This document shows positions 1 to 11,985 of a stretch of 64,000 nt of DNA, piece after piece. The notes under the pieces are model-generated. The model saw only the letters and a program-made list of their open reading frames with translations, was not told the origin of the DNA and did not search any database. A program made the position numbers and the translations under genes. The stretch is from Symsagittifera roscoffensis (lineage: Eukaryota > Xenacoelomorpha > Acoela > Convolutidae): positions 28,391 to 92,390 of the forward strand of contig NW_026970808.1 in NCBI RefSeq assembly GCF_963678635.1, given 5' to 3'. Numbering within the stretch: position 1 is the stretch's first letter; every line of letters begins with the position of its first letter.

Positions 1-2972
1 ACAAAATGATGACGCTAATTTGACGAATTCTCTTTTAAAATAAAAAGATTCACAGGAGATTTAAGCGTCAATTTAGATGTAAAAAGCGCTATAAATAATA
101 AATTGATTTGAGATGGAAAAGTGATAAAAATTGAGGAAGTTTTCTCGGCGGGCGCCAAATAGTAAATGAAAAGAAATTGTCTTCAAGCTTTGAAATGTGA
201 CAGAAAATAATAATGAGTGGGTATTTTTTAAGCGTCAAATTATGAAGCGGCGAATATTTAGGCCATCAATTTAAAGCCGCATACCTTTGCCGGGTTTCGT
301 TTTGCTGAGGCACATTAATTTTTTTTTTACGAATTCCGTTATTGGAAAAAGTGTCGGCTTTTTTCATTGGATATTCCAATATTTTTTTTCTTAAATTCTT
401 CAATAGTGAATTTAAGCGCAAAAAAATAAGTGAAATTTGAAAACTAAGAAGTGAATATCAAGTGTAATAACTAATGATTAGGAAATTATAAATAGCTCAA
501 AATTCAAAGTTTGGAAAAGGTGAGAAGCAAGTATGCATTTAGGCGTGAAATTGGGCTTGAACTCTAGTTTGTTATTGGGATAAATAAACATAAACAAGGA
601 ATGGAAGTGAAGAGAACTGATTGCTGAGAAACAGAGAAACACCTGAAAGTAATTGAAATCATACCCACAAGAGAAATCTAAATTTGCGTTAGTCCGGACT
701 ATGGAGACCAGACTATTATAAAAGTTATCCAGTCTGGAGGAAAAAGTTACCCATGCCAAATTAAGAGAAGAAGTGGACAGTAAAGTCTATAAAAATCAAC
801 TGTGATAGGAGGGTGAATATCAATGCAGTGAAGATGCCGAAAAAGGAGTGGGCGTTATATTTGAGGTCTTAAAATAGACGCTGATTGTCTTTAGGAAGTG
901 TAAAATAAAACCTTAAGGGGTTCGAGCGTTAAATTCAAAAAACAGACGCAGTGCAAAAAAAATGTTCACTTTTCTGAACTTGGTTATCTTCTATTTTTGT
1001 TGGCAAATTTTCACGTATCCAACGTGACATAACATTGAGTTGAAATGACATTGAGTCTTTCAGACTTATTTGACGAACAAAGGTTCGTTCTGAATGTAAC
1101 AATTATTCGACTCTTTGCCGCAATTTCGACTCAAGTCTGGTGAAGATGAAAAGCGACGCCTCCAAACAGCAGGAAGTCGAACCGGGGCTGAAAGAGGAAG
1201 ACAAAAGAACTCTCACAGAATCATATGATAACTCAAAGCATTGAATCCGAATTGAATTGAAATAAAAATATCTGAAACAATAGATCGCCGCTGTTTAATG
1301 GCGCGTTTTAAGGTACGACAATAACAAAAAACATCAGAGAAATCAGTTATTTTTGAAACAAATTACGTATTTGTCACCATAAAATCATGTTTATAACCTT
1401 TCATATATATTTTTTGCATATAAAGACGCATAAAAATGCCCTTTAGAAATGTACTTCGTAGGAATCTTTCATTTACCTATGAACTTAATTTAGAATCAGA
1501 TGTTTTAGAAAAAGAAAAAAGACTTCTTTTACTGAAACTGCTAAAGATTATCTTCTTTTAAAAAAAATAAAAGATCTTCTTTTAATAAAAAAAGATCAAA
1601 TTCTAAATTCTTTTCTCTTTTTTTTCTAAGCAATTTAATTGGCCTTTTAACAACAATGAGATCATGTCAAAATTAAAAAGTTTTTTTTTGTCCCAGAATT
1701 TTTTGTCGAGCGACTTTAATCTTTCTTTGAGGGCGACTTTTTGTTCGATTATTTGCATATGAAACTAGATAGATCAACCTACGAGAGAAGGAATAAATTA
1801 ACCTGTTTGTCAAATTGCACTCAACAATTAATTGACTTCTATAAAATTTGACATTAAATGCTACTTAATGTTCGCGAAACAGCTCATAAAAATTCACAGC
1901 TTTACGGGTTTCATTAAGAAAAACAAAATTTCATGAGTTACTTAAAGAAGCCGTCGTTGAGGCAAAATGGTTCCCAATTATTGTTCTTCCCACTATTTCA
2001 CTCGAAAACATTTTGAAAATGCCATTTTTGCTTATTTGGTATATTTTATGAAAAACTGACGTTTTTGATATGGCCTTTCACTTTTTAGTGCAGTCTTTAA
2101 CTATTTTAGGAGGGCTATCAAAGTCAATCCAATTTGCCTAAGACATATGTAATCAAATTAAAAGGAGCTTGGTGGAGAAAAATGGGGAGGTACTAACATA
2201 GCTAGTAATTTTTCCAGCGTTTATGCTTTTTTTTTGTGTTGTTTAGGACTGGATTCTCTTAATCAAAGCTGAGAATTTTTTCAAATTTTACTGATTATTG
2301 TATTTGGTTGAAAAAATGGCCGTTTTTTGCTTTCAAAACAGCCGTTGCACAAATGGAAAAAATTGAAAAAATCAAAAAAAAATACGCAGAATGAAAAATC
2401 TAAAAAACGTTTTTTTTTTTTTTGTAAACAGTTTGCAATTTTTTTCCACATGTCTGCTGAGAAGATCAATAATTGGACAAACATAAATAATTGTTTTTAC
2501 TTGTTTTTGAATAGTTAATTGAAAATCATTGAATGCCTGATCAACATTATCATCATCAGGACACAACTATGATCAATTTTGAATTCCATAAGAGCTGGAA
2601 ATTTAAACAAAAAGTCAGCTGGCTGTTGGAACACCCAATATCTAGTTAAGCAACCACAAATTGTCTCATTATATCAAAAATGGAAAGTGCTATAAGATTG
2701 TCCGAAAACGAATTCATCATAGAATAAACATGAATTTTAAACTCAGAGTTTTTTCAGACTTTCAATCGGATATTAAATTGGTTTTGTAATTACCAACTTA
2801 ATGGAGTCGGAGAATTGACAACGAATGGTAATTTTAAGCATTAATGTGGAAGTGAATATAAAATCTCACACGACTGCTCCTATCATAGCGAACCCGAAAA
2901 AATTTCTATTGCCTATTAAAATCAATCAAAAGGTTTTTGATTTTAAATAAAAACAACAAACAGGGACTACAA
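1..2972. other. AT-rich non-coding region
   Basis: No convincing gene. The few open frames are short, lie in A/T-homopolymer sequence or need a TTG start. The first kilobase carries scattered, degenerate copies of a motif like AGCGTCAAATT (near 65, 230, 410, 535 and 920), which may be the remains of an old repeat. Long runs of A and T near 2400 explain the small overlapping open frames there. Confidence 0.6.
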
Positions 2973-3396
2973 CAGGGGCGGATCTAGGTTCTCGAGGGGG
3001 AGGGGGTGTGGATTTTCAAAAAATTTCGAAATTTTGTCGACCTTTTTTTTAGATCGACCAAAATGGTTTTCCCAGAGCTCTCCAAAGCTATAAAAAATCC
3101 CCTTTTTGGCCAAAATTTCTGCGCTGTAGGCAAAAATTGGAAAAAACAGGCCAAAAAGGCGTTTTTGGGAACTTTTTGGAAAATTTTAAACGAAAAATCG
3201 CGTTTTTCTGGCGCGCGCTCCCCCTTAAAATAAGTATATACTGGTACCAAAGGCGCCTTAAGAAAAATTTTAGGGTCCGTCAGCAAAAAATGGATATCTC
3301 AAAATAGTTCAAAAGGGGGATTCTTTGGGTCGGTAGAGGGTCGAATTCCTGGGGGTGGGGCGTCCGCTCCTTGCGCTCCCCCTAAATCCGCCCCTG
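2973..3396. mobile_element. hAT-type MITE with 8-bp target duplication
   Basis: The 424-bp element starts CAGGGGCGGATCTAGG and ends CCTAAATCCGCCCCTG, so the termini are near-perfect inverted repeats. It is flanked on both sides by the same 8 bp, GACTACAA (2965-2972 and 3397-3404). CAGGGGCGG-type ends with 8-bp duplications are known for non-autonomous hAT elements. It has no transposase frame; the small open frames on both strands are incidental. A diverged inverted copy lies at 6779-7130 and a relic at 37495-37730. Confidence 0.9.
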
Positions 3397-3404
3397 GACT
3401 ACAA

Positions 3405-4149
3405 AACACAATTTTTTTCATGACTAATTCTGAAGTTTGTACAATAAAAAACATTTATTTATTTAAATCAAGTTGATAATTCTCGCGTTTAATAAAAAAG
3501 TTATAGAAAAAAAACTGCTCGCTTTAATTAATTTTGAAAAAAACAGCTCACCACTTAGGGTTCAATATGACAAAATTTATTGCGCGTTATTAATCCCAAT
3601 TTTAATTATAACAGTCACATTAGTCCCAAATTCAAACCCGTTTATATTGTAAGAAGTGACCACCAATAAAATATCTTGTCAATTTTAAGCCCTCGGAATC
3701 AAAATCTCTCAAACTTTAGAAAAAATTTTGCTAATAGTGAACAAAATTTGCTCATTAAAACCCACTACGAGCACAAGTATTCCATTATTACCTTCGAAAA
3801 ACAGAGAAAAGAAAAAGACAAGTATGAAAAAAAAGAGTTACCACAAAAATTATGTGAAAAACAGTTGTCTAATTAAATGCAAAACTAAAATTGTTTAGCG
3901 AAATCTGATAAATCAAGAGGGTTTTCTGATTTAATAATAAAAATTGTCGGCTGAAATTATTTTTGTTGTAAAAATGCATAGTTTATGTTTATTCTACAAA
4001 TCCCACATGAATTAGCGAGCAATAAAATCCAATAAATTGATGTTCTCTTTTCAACAAAAAGGACCATTTTAAAGATATGCCTAGGAAATTGGCATCAAAA
4101 ACAACGCTTTTAATAAAATTGACAACTTGTCGCTATTTTTGCTCTAATT
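3405..4149. other. AT-rich non-coding region
   Basis: Nothing recognisable. A short plus-strand open frame at 3676-3876 is lysine-, asparagine- and glutamate-rich, lacks any known motif and is probably chance. Confidence 0.5.
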
Positions 4150-4201
4150 ATCATCCACCGCTATCATCGACAGATATCATCAACAGCTATCATTAACAAA
4201 A
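4150..4201. repeat. 13-bp tandem repeat, four copies
   Basis: Four consecutive 13-bp units of the form ATCATCRACAGCT: ATCATCCACCGCT, ATCATCGACAGAT, ATCATCAACAGCT, ATCATTAACAAAA. The last unit is the most diverged. Confidence 0.75.
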
Positions 4202-4487
4202 TTCATCTCAAAAGCTAAGAGGAAAAAAAAAGAAAAAAAAACAAGAGAAAATGAGAGCCTATGTCATACATTTTTACCTAAAAAAGTTGGATTGGGGGCT
4301 AAATGCAAAGTATTTTGATGCCAAATGTAAAGTACGTAGCACATGTTGTGCAGAAGACAACTCACAAGTTAAGACAGCTCGCACAGTTTGATCATTGGTT
4401 TAAAAAGAGTGGTATAGTCAATTAACAGACGCTTCTCCACTTTTGCTGCGCTTAAATTCTAGACGAATTGTATAGGGCATGATAATT

Positions 4488-4987
4488 TTGCCGACTTTCG
4501 TAACGAAAGAAACGAAATATTTGTGCTCGGGGAGGGTTTTTTTTCTTCAGACAATTTTCGACTTTTTAACAAGCCATTTTTAGCAGAATATTTTTATATC
4601 ATCCAAAAGATATTGCTGTCTTGAGCTTAAAATTGAAAAGATATTTTACTTGTAATCATTTTTTGTAAAATTATGGCCATTTCGGACAATTAACGCGCGA
4701 TATATTTCGCACTATTAACGCGTAAGCCGAGATTTAATCAGTGTTAGAAATCGTTCCAAGTTGTTTGAACGAAGCTTATTTGCCATAGCTGATTTGTTAC
4801 TAGGAGCGAAATCTATCACTTTGTATTTTATTAGGCATGTGGGGGATGATTTTCACAAAAAATCTCAAATTAAAAAAAAATTCATTGTATTTTTATATAT
4901 TTAATTTTTTCTTGTTATTACTGCTCCATAAAACTTAAAAGGCAGTCGGTACCTTCAGGGTTTCGCCCTGATACGAGCAGTCTTGTT
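4488..4987 (+). mobile_element. HINE-like repeat, copy 1
   Basis: About 500 bp. It begins near CCGACTTTCGTAACGAAAG and ends GATACGAGCAGTCTTGTT. Near the 3' end an internal AGTCGG is followed by the hairpin CAGGGTTTCGCCCTG. Conserved internal landmarks are the GCGCGATATATTTCGC region and GTGGGGGATGATTTTCAC. It shares these with copies at 13302, 36617, 39265, 39653 and 42652. A 5' terminal arm matched by an internal 3' arm, followed by a terminal hairpin, is the layout described for Helentron-associated non-autonomous elements. No coding capacity. Confidence 0.7.
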
Positions 4988-5424
4988 AGAGTTTGCGGTT
5001 TATCTATCTTATTTGGTTTGATAATTCTACAAATTATAAACATAGCACTGCGGTGCTGCCCTTACAAAAAAGGGACTAAATGATGAAAAGCTTTCTTACA
5101 ATCACAACTGTCGAAAATTGTAACAAGTTCCTATCTGCTGAATGCTTCATGTAAAAAAAAGAAAACATAATTTGATCTCTTTTAACCTGTCGAAGGCCTG
5201 GTGGTGGGCGCAGTTTATCATAAGCAGTTTGTCTCAGACTTCTGGCGAGCTCGCAACACGTATCAGCACATGAATTGATTAGTATTCGGCCAATAATTAA
5301 GTTGATGCCACAATTTATTTTGTCGCCTTTGAAATATTTACAGTTTTTTCAAATTTTTGATTACTCAATTCTGAATAGCTGTCCAGTTTTTTCATTTCCG
5401 CGAGTTTTTTCTATCTGATATTTT
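4988..5424. other. AT-rich non-coding region
   Basis: No gene or repeat recognised. It contains a short GC-rich patch near 5045 (AGCACTGCGGTGCTG, a small palindrome). Confidence 0.5.
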
Positions 5425-5455
5425 GTGCGGGTTGTTTCTATGTTGCAACCCGCAC
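5425..5455. repeat. perfect 10-bp-stem hairpin at the edge of a TIR element
   Basis: GTGCGGGTTG and CAACCCGCAC form a perfect 10-bp stem around an 11-nt loop. The right arm runs into the left terminal inverted repeat of the element that follows, so the true left boundary of that element may lie at this hairpin. Confidence 0.7.
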
Positions 5456-6263
5456 CGTGCGCCCATGGATTCTAATCGATTATAATGGATTCCCGAGACA
5501 AAAATAATCGATTATACGGTCAGACACGGCAGTTACAATGGCAAATGGTATTCTTAAACAAAAAAGACGTTTTACAAGTTTTTTGAGGTGCATAATTCAA
5601 CCCCCCCAGTAAAGTAGACTTCAAATCTAATGATTTTAATAAGTCCTCTTTGTTTGCGAAAACCATTAACCATAATAGCTGCCCGCCTCGACCAATTAAT
5701 TGAATTAAATGTTTCCGAGAAAGACAACCACCCGCCGCTGGTAAAAGTAAAAACTGGTGAGTGATTGTATCGATGTGCAAAATTGATTTTAAAATTTTAA
5801 AATAATTTTACGAATGACTCATGGTACCTGGGTACACTAATAAATGAGCAAAATAAAGCTAAATTTACATGTTTGGTCTCAAAATGTCTTTTTTGAGGTC
5901 GCTTAATTTTAAAATTTTTTGATCGAAAATTTGAAAAAAAAAATGTAAAAATATGAAATATTGTGAAAAAAGGCAATCCGAACTATAACAACCAAATAAC
6001 ATTGTAAAACCAGATAAAACTCTAAGTGATGGCCGCCGAGCGTCTAAGCATTTTAATCGATTATAATGGATCATAACTCAAACTCAAATGTTGTGGAATA
6101 AACATACAAAAAAAAATCGATTATTATGGATTTTATTGCTTCGAAAAATAGTGTCATTATAATCGATTTTTAATGGATTATAATCGATTATTTTGTAATT
6201 TCATAGACACTGTCTATATAATGACAATATAATCGATTAGGATCTATGGGAGCTCGGTGCGGG
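5449..6263. mobile_element. 815-bp TIR element with subterminal motif repeats
   Basis: The left end CCCGCACCG...CCCATGGATTCTAATCGATTATA and the right end, read in reverse complement, match over about 35-40 bp with few differences. Inside, variants of ATCGATTATAATGGAT occur at least six times in both orientations (near 5475, 5508, 6055, 6115, 6160-6200 and 6230). Repeated subterminal motifs are typical transposase-binding sites of DNA transposons. No transposase frame is present. A target duplication is not clear, only AA on each side, so the superfamily is not assigned. Confidence 0.75.
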
Positions 6264-6778
6264 AAGATCACCAAGATGAACATGATAAAATTATCAGTGT
6301 CTTTATTCATATCTTAAAAATAATCCAAAAAGAAAGTATAAGAGTCTTTGCAGTTATACCATCCTAGAGGATGAAAAGTGAAAACTAATTTTTTATTACG
6401 AAAGTGGATAAAGTAACGCATTTTTGAATCAACCAAAATTGCAAATTAAATGCATTTAGTCTCCCATTTGTAGAAATTATGTAAATAAAAAAGCAAAATT
6501 TGATTAATCTGTCGCATTTTGGCCTCTGGTTCTTTAGTAGTATTGATCCAACTTCGTAATTAAATTTTTAATGTCTTTTCTTATTACTTAACGAAAAAAG
6601 CCGTACAGAGGTTCAAGTAAACGTTTTCACGAAATCTATTTCACATCTTTTTGGTTTGCCTAGCTCTTACATTTTTCTAAGAACGCTTTTGATTCCATCT
6701 TGTGATACATGTAAGGAGGGAGCGTGCTACAAGAAAACTCAAATACTTGGTTGACTTTTCCAAAAAGTTTCCTAAAAC

Positions 6779-7130
6779 CAGGAACGGATTTTTTTTGGGG
6801 GAACAGGACGAATCTTTCTCTTGGGTTCGATACCCTGTTGACCTTATGGTGCCCCCTATGTTACTATTTTAGGACATCCATATTTGGTTAACCAACAAAT
6901 TTTTCTAAAATGCACCGTTGACACTAGTATATACTAATTTTTAGGGGTAGCGCGCTGAAAAAAAGTGCTAAAAACGCCTTTCTTGTGTATTTTTTCATAA
7001 TTTGCTTTCGACGCAAAGAATTAGGCGAAAACAAGGTTTTTCTAGTTCTTTCGAAAAAGTCGACAAAATTTACAAATTTTTTTTTAAAAATTCGCCCACC
7101 CCCATCGAGTAAATCCTAGATACTCCTCTG
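6779..7130. mobile_element. diverged hAT-type MITE copy (inverted)
   Basis: Over about 350 bp this stretch follows the reverse complement of the MITE at 2973-3396. Shared landmarks, in order, are a degraded CAGG..CGGAT end, a GGGTTCGATACCCT block, a GTATATACT block, AAAACGCCTTT, GTCGACAAAATTT, and a final CGAG..CCTAGAT..CTCTG end. Flanks CCTAAAAC and CCTAATTA may be a decayed 8-bp duplication. Confidence 0.6.
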
Positions 7131-9115
7131 CCTAATTATATCGCATTAACTTTGTCGACTTGGGTTTTTTGGAAAATTTCCTTCGAATTGCCGCCTGCCT
7201 CCCACCCTCGAGAAAATCATAGGTCTTGACCCTGATGGAGAGTATCGCAAGTTTTTGTGAGGTGTTTCTCCCAAACATTTACACTGGATTCCTCAATTAT
7301 TGCATTCCTCATTTACACGAACAGAAGTAGGTGGCTTAATATGAAACTTCGTACTAAATTGCAAAGAGAGACAGACCCTTTGGGTAGACGACTGTCATAA
7401 TACCAAGGAAATGGCGGTGGACATTCAAAAAGTAATAACACTTCAGTTATTTGACAGGTTCTTTGAATTAATCAGAGGCATCAGTGGGAGTATTTTCAGA
7501 TGCTCAAAAGTATTAATTTCATTATCATAATAATGTTAATATGATGCACTCAAATAAATCTTCTTTTCAACGACAACAACGTTATATTCCTTTTGAAAAT
7601 AGAAACTAGTATTGTTATGTACCAATATATAATATGAGCGTGAACAAAAGTACTTCCACTAATCGATTACGGTTAAATATAACATAAGCTGCCTCTGAAA
7701 AAAAGACGTTTCTTGTTTTGTGAGTTTTTTTGCATTGAATTGGCTCACAAAATCCGCAAAGCGACAAATCAGAGACAAGAGCAATTTGATAGAAATCACA
7801 GCCGGTCCAAAAAGATAAGCGGCTATGTCTTATCCTGCGAGGTTGAGGTGACCAACTTATTTATCGACTGTACCGATCAACCGAATGTCCTCTTTTCAAC
7901 CCAAGTGATAAAGATGTACAAGACAATGAAAAAAAGGCGTTAAATTTTTTTCCATAGTTTTTTTCAATGAATTTTTTGCCAAAAAACCTACATTCATCTG
8001 AACATAAAATTTTCAGAAGTTTCAGAGAGATTCCTAAAAGTAAGTGGAAGTTGTTCACACTGTGGTAAAAATTGGCTAATCAATTTAGCCATTAATTCAA
8101 AACAACGTGTTCATATTTAGATAAAAAAGAGGATAAAAGTGTCTTGAAAAAGAAGGAAAAATGAAGTAATAGTTTATGAATATCTAAAAAATTGAAACTA
8201 CTAAAAATATATTTTTGACTCAGTTCACAGAAGCCAATGTTTATTAACAATATTAGTTATAAAAAGCTTAAATTCAAAGCTTCTTATCAATGAAAGACGA
8301 CCGGGTCCACAGCGGACATTATTCGACTCATAAAATTGATAGCATTGAATTATTCCAAAGAAAATGAATAATAATATGTTTTTAAGTGAGGCTTGAATCT
8401 TGGCTCTCAAGGAGTGAGGGTACGCCCACGCGAGCGAGGGTACGGACTTTTACAAGCACCTATGCCTTTAAAGTCATATAAAAATGAAATTGTCAGTAAA
8501 AAAAATTCGAGAGCTTGACTGCGAAATCCAAAATTCCTCGAACACATTTGTGTTTCTAAGAAATCAACAAATAAGCCTTGTACTGGAGAATTTTGTGGTG
8601 TTTCACGGTTGAAGGTGAAGATTCTGAAAATCCCGTTTATAAGTAATATTCATGTACTTGGTAAACTAATTATTGGAGGTAATCAGATCATCAATTGTCA
8701 GAGTGTCAATTCATCGCTGCATTTTCTGCCAATCTACTTCTGTGCTTAATCAGAGATGAATGGGTTTGGTAATTGAAGACCGAATTCGATTTTGAGTGCT
8801 GGTAAAGGTAGACTGATTGCCCCAAAAAATGAAGTGATATTCAATCGCACTGTTCATGATCAATGAGTTAAATCAGTTAGTGTTATGGGACTCGAAGTTA
8901 GTAACTTGATACCCAAAAAAAACAAGGCAAATTGGAACCATAACAAGTCTTTGAACTTTTATTCGAATATCATTTTGTTGTTAGCAAACTTAAAACTTAA
9001 CAATAAAGTTGGTCGAATCAGGGTGAAGACCTAAAACATCCGACATCCTCTTACTATCTTCTTTACTCATATAACTTCGCAAAATAAAAAAAAATGAAAA
9101 ATAATTCGGAGTGTT
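7131..9115. other. non-coding region
   Basis: No supported gene. A plus-strand open frame at 7713-7943 (76 codons, ending in a basic tail) is mildly protein-like but matches no motif I recognise. At 8405-8445 GAGGGTACG occurs twice in a short GC-rich patch. Confidence 0.45.
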
Positions 9116-9372
9116 TGTCCTAGAGGTCCTAGAGGTGGGGCCATTATTTGTCCCAGAGGTGGGGCCATTATTTGTCCCAGAGGTGGGTTATTATTTGTCC
9201 TAGAGGTGGGTTATTCTTTGTCCTAGAGGTGGGGCCATTATTTGTCCCAGAGGTGGGGCCATTATTTGTCCCAGAGGTGGGTTATTATTTGTCCCAAAGG
9301 TGGGTTATTATTTGTCCTAGAGGTGGGGCCAATATTTGTCCCAGAAGTGGGTTATTATTTGTCCTAAAGGGG
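9116..9372. repeat. 23-24 bp minisatellite
   Basis: About ten units alternating between GTCCCAGAGGTGGGGCCATT... (24 bp) and GTCCTAGAGGTGGGTTATT... (23 bp). The plus-strand open frame over it is simply the translated repeat and is not a gene. The mix of two unit types suggests unequal exchange between variant units. Confidence 0.9.
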
Positions 9373-11527
9373 ACTAGGTGCCAATTATCTACTCAAATGA
9401 TTTAAGTTTGAGCCCCAAAAAGAAATGGGTTATATAAACAATGACTATAAAATAACGAAGTCTCGAAGTACGGCTGTTTCAACATATAAGAGTTGAGAGT
9501 AAGATTTTTGATTTCATTTACATTTTTAATTTTTATAATTTTTAAAAATTGAGAACTTGGATGTTGAATGAGTGAGAGGAAATCGTTTTTCAAAAACTTG
9601 AATAAATGAGAGTTAGTCTGGAAATCAAGGAAGCTGTTGATTTTGCAGAAACAGCTGCAAATTTTGCAAAAAAAATGTGGAAAATAAATTGTACAGAGTT
9701 TAATCCTCATAATCCTTTAAAGGAAGTTTTTTATGGATGAAAATTAAATTGAATTTTTCGAAATAATTGAAGAAAAGTGGATAAGAATCGATTGAGTAGT
9801 GGCAGCAAACGACTGAACAGTGGCAACATTTAAAACACGAGAAAAGTTAAACTTGATACCTCCAGAATAATTTGATTAGTAATCACCTATTAGCTAATTA
9901 CTAATCAAATTCAGCTAATTACTACCCATGGAACCTCAAATAATACTTACTATTTTTCACGCTAATTCAAGTACTAAAAAAACGTACGTCCGATTAATTT
10001 GAGTGATCTATTATACAATGATTTCAAGTTCACGTTAAAAAAAAAATTAGAAACCGATTTTTTCATCAATGAAACTTTTTTTGAAATTTGTTTAAAAATG
10101 GATGTTTTTTGAAAGTTTCCACGTAAAATTGAAAGATTTATTTAAAAAAGGTAATTTTTGAAAAGAAGATCGGCTAACAAAAATTATTTTTTGGCAATTT
10201 TGTTAACATAAAGCGGAGTTTGAAAAATACATGCTTTTTGATACAAGTTCAAAATCAAAAAATAGGATTAAGTCCAGAATAATTAATGTAGGGTAAATTT
10301 AACAGTTATTAGTTTATATATGAAATATAACCCCAAATGATTTTGCTTACTGGTGTTTTTTCATATAATTCTTTTAAAAATTTTAATAGTTTTGATTTTA
10401 TACTTTGACTTCTTTTTAATCATTCTCAGGTAAGTCATTCCATTTCCTGGCAATTATTTTAACAACCGAAAATTATGAGGAACACGTTCCATAAACCTGT
10501 CCAGCACTGTTTTATTTAACGACAGTTTTTGTTGTTGCATATTTTGTTTCTTGTTTTTTTTTTCAATTAAAGGACTATTTTTTCATTTAAAAAGAGATCA
10601 AAATTTTTCAGATAACAGATCAATCTCACATGTCTCACTTCACTACGTGATTTTGCGTGATGTGTCGTTGAAATTTTTGTGATATCCAGTTTGAAAAGCT
10701 CAACTTTGCGCCGACCATATCGGTGATCTCAATCCAAATTGCTAGAAACTCGAACAGAGTTTTTGAGAACGATTAAAGAACTATAATCCAAGCTAGTCGA
10801 GTTTTTGTTCCGGATTGGGGAGAAAATGAAGAAAAAACATTCAATTTGAACGTATTTTTTATTTATTTTTACAGCAAAAAAAACTTCAGTTGATGTTGTT
10901 GTAATTATCTTGATAAAATATATATGCCCAATATTTTGGTGAATAGCACAAAATTAGACTCTTTTTTTAGTACTGAGGAGAACCCACCTGAAAAATTTTT
11001 TAGAATAAAAAAACAGGTAGTTATTTAGTTAATTTTGAGCCAGAGTAAATATTTTTTGATTCTTAACTAAAACTAACTGAAAAGTAACTAGAATTCATGT
11101 GATGATTGCAGTTTTGCGACGAAATTTTGCAGTTTTCTATAGATTGATGCATTTTCTAAGTTGATAATAGTTCTCAATTTGAATGTTTGGTTTTTTTTTG
11201 AGGATAACGGACATTTCACAAAAGCTCCTATAAAATATAAACAAAAATAACTATAAAATTTGTATGTTTTTAAAAAACTGAATGGTTGTAGCATATCGAA
11301 AATAGAGTTTGTTTGTTGTTTTATAAGTAATTGTTGTGTTTTCTGGCTTAACGTAGCTCGCAAACTCAGTTATTTAGCAGTTCACCGAAATTGAAAAAAA
11401 AATTGTTCATTATTTTTTTACGTAAACATATGAACTACTGATAAGTTTGCTTAATATATGAAATTCGACTCTGGCAAATAACGAAAAAAAAATAAAAAAC
11501 TTTTTTTTAGCGCTTTACGATGCCAAA
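9373..11527. other. AT-rich non-coding region with one hairpin
   Basis: No gene recognised. A perfect 13-bp inverted repeat (TTTGATTAGTAAT at 9871-9883 and ATTACTAATCAAA at 9897-9909) surrounds a 13-nt loop and could be a palindromic element core or chance in AT-rich sequence. Other open frames here are short and low-complexity. Confidence 0.5.
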
Positions 11528-11760
11528 CTGTACAATTTGTAAGTTTTAAGGGGATTCCGCAAGTGGCAAAAACAGTTTTATCACGGAATCCGCGACATTG
11601 TTATTTTTGTTTGATCTTTTTTGCTGTTTGGGATTCCACTTACATTCAGTTAAAATACTGTATAGCTCAAAATTGCTGATTTTGAGACATCCTCAACAAT
11701 GTCGTGGAATCGGCAATTATAAGAGGAACCCACAAATTGTAGGTTGAATCCGCTTTTTGT
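11528..11760. repeat. nested inverted repeat (foldback-like)
   Basis: Outer arms resemble TACAATTTGTAAGTT and its inverse near 11530 and 11735. Inner arms GGAATCCGCGACATTGTT (about 11590) and AACAATGTCGTGGAATCGG (about 11694) pair at 14 of 16 core positions. The motif GGATTCC recurs several times between. This may be a small foldback or MITE relic; the ends are uncertain. Confidence 0.45.
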
Positions 11761-11849
11761 TTGCATAATTTAAAAACAATTGTAATTTTATAACATTATA
11801 AAATTAAGTAACTGATTTGTGGGTATTCAGCGAGACTCTCTGACTGTTC

Positions 11850-11985
11850 ATTATTATTTACTGCCAACACTTTAATCTCAAAAACCGACAGAATTTCAGT
11901 GTCATTTACTGACAACAGTTTAATTCAATATCAATCACTGCCAACAAATCAGTCTCCTTTACTGACAACATTAAATCCAGCTAAA
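11850..11985. repeat. degenerate tandem repeat (TTACTGCCAACA-type)
   Basis: At least four imperfect units of TTTACTGACAACA followed by TTTAAT occur at 30-40 bp spacing. Units have drifted, so period and copy number are approximate. Confidence 0.45.

Noticed and set aside
7713-7943. 76-codon plus-strand open frame resembling a basic integrase tail
   Set aside because: No catalytic or zinc motif nearby and no colinear remainder; similarity is too weak to call.
9148-9405. 85-codon plus-strand open frame with repeated PRGG/PEVG-like peptides
   Set aside because: It is the translation of the 23-24 bp minisatellite.
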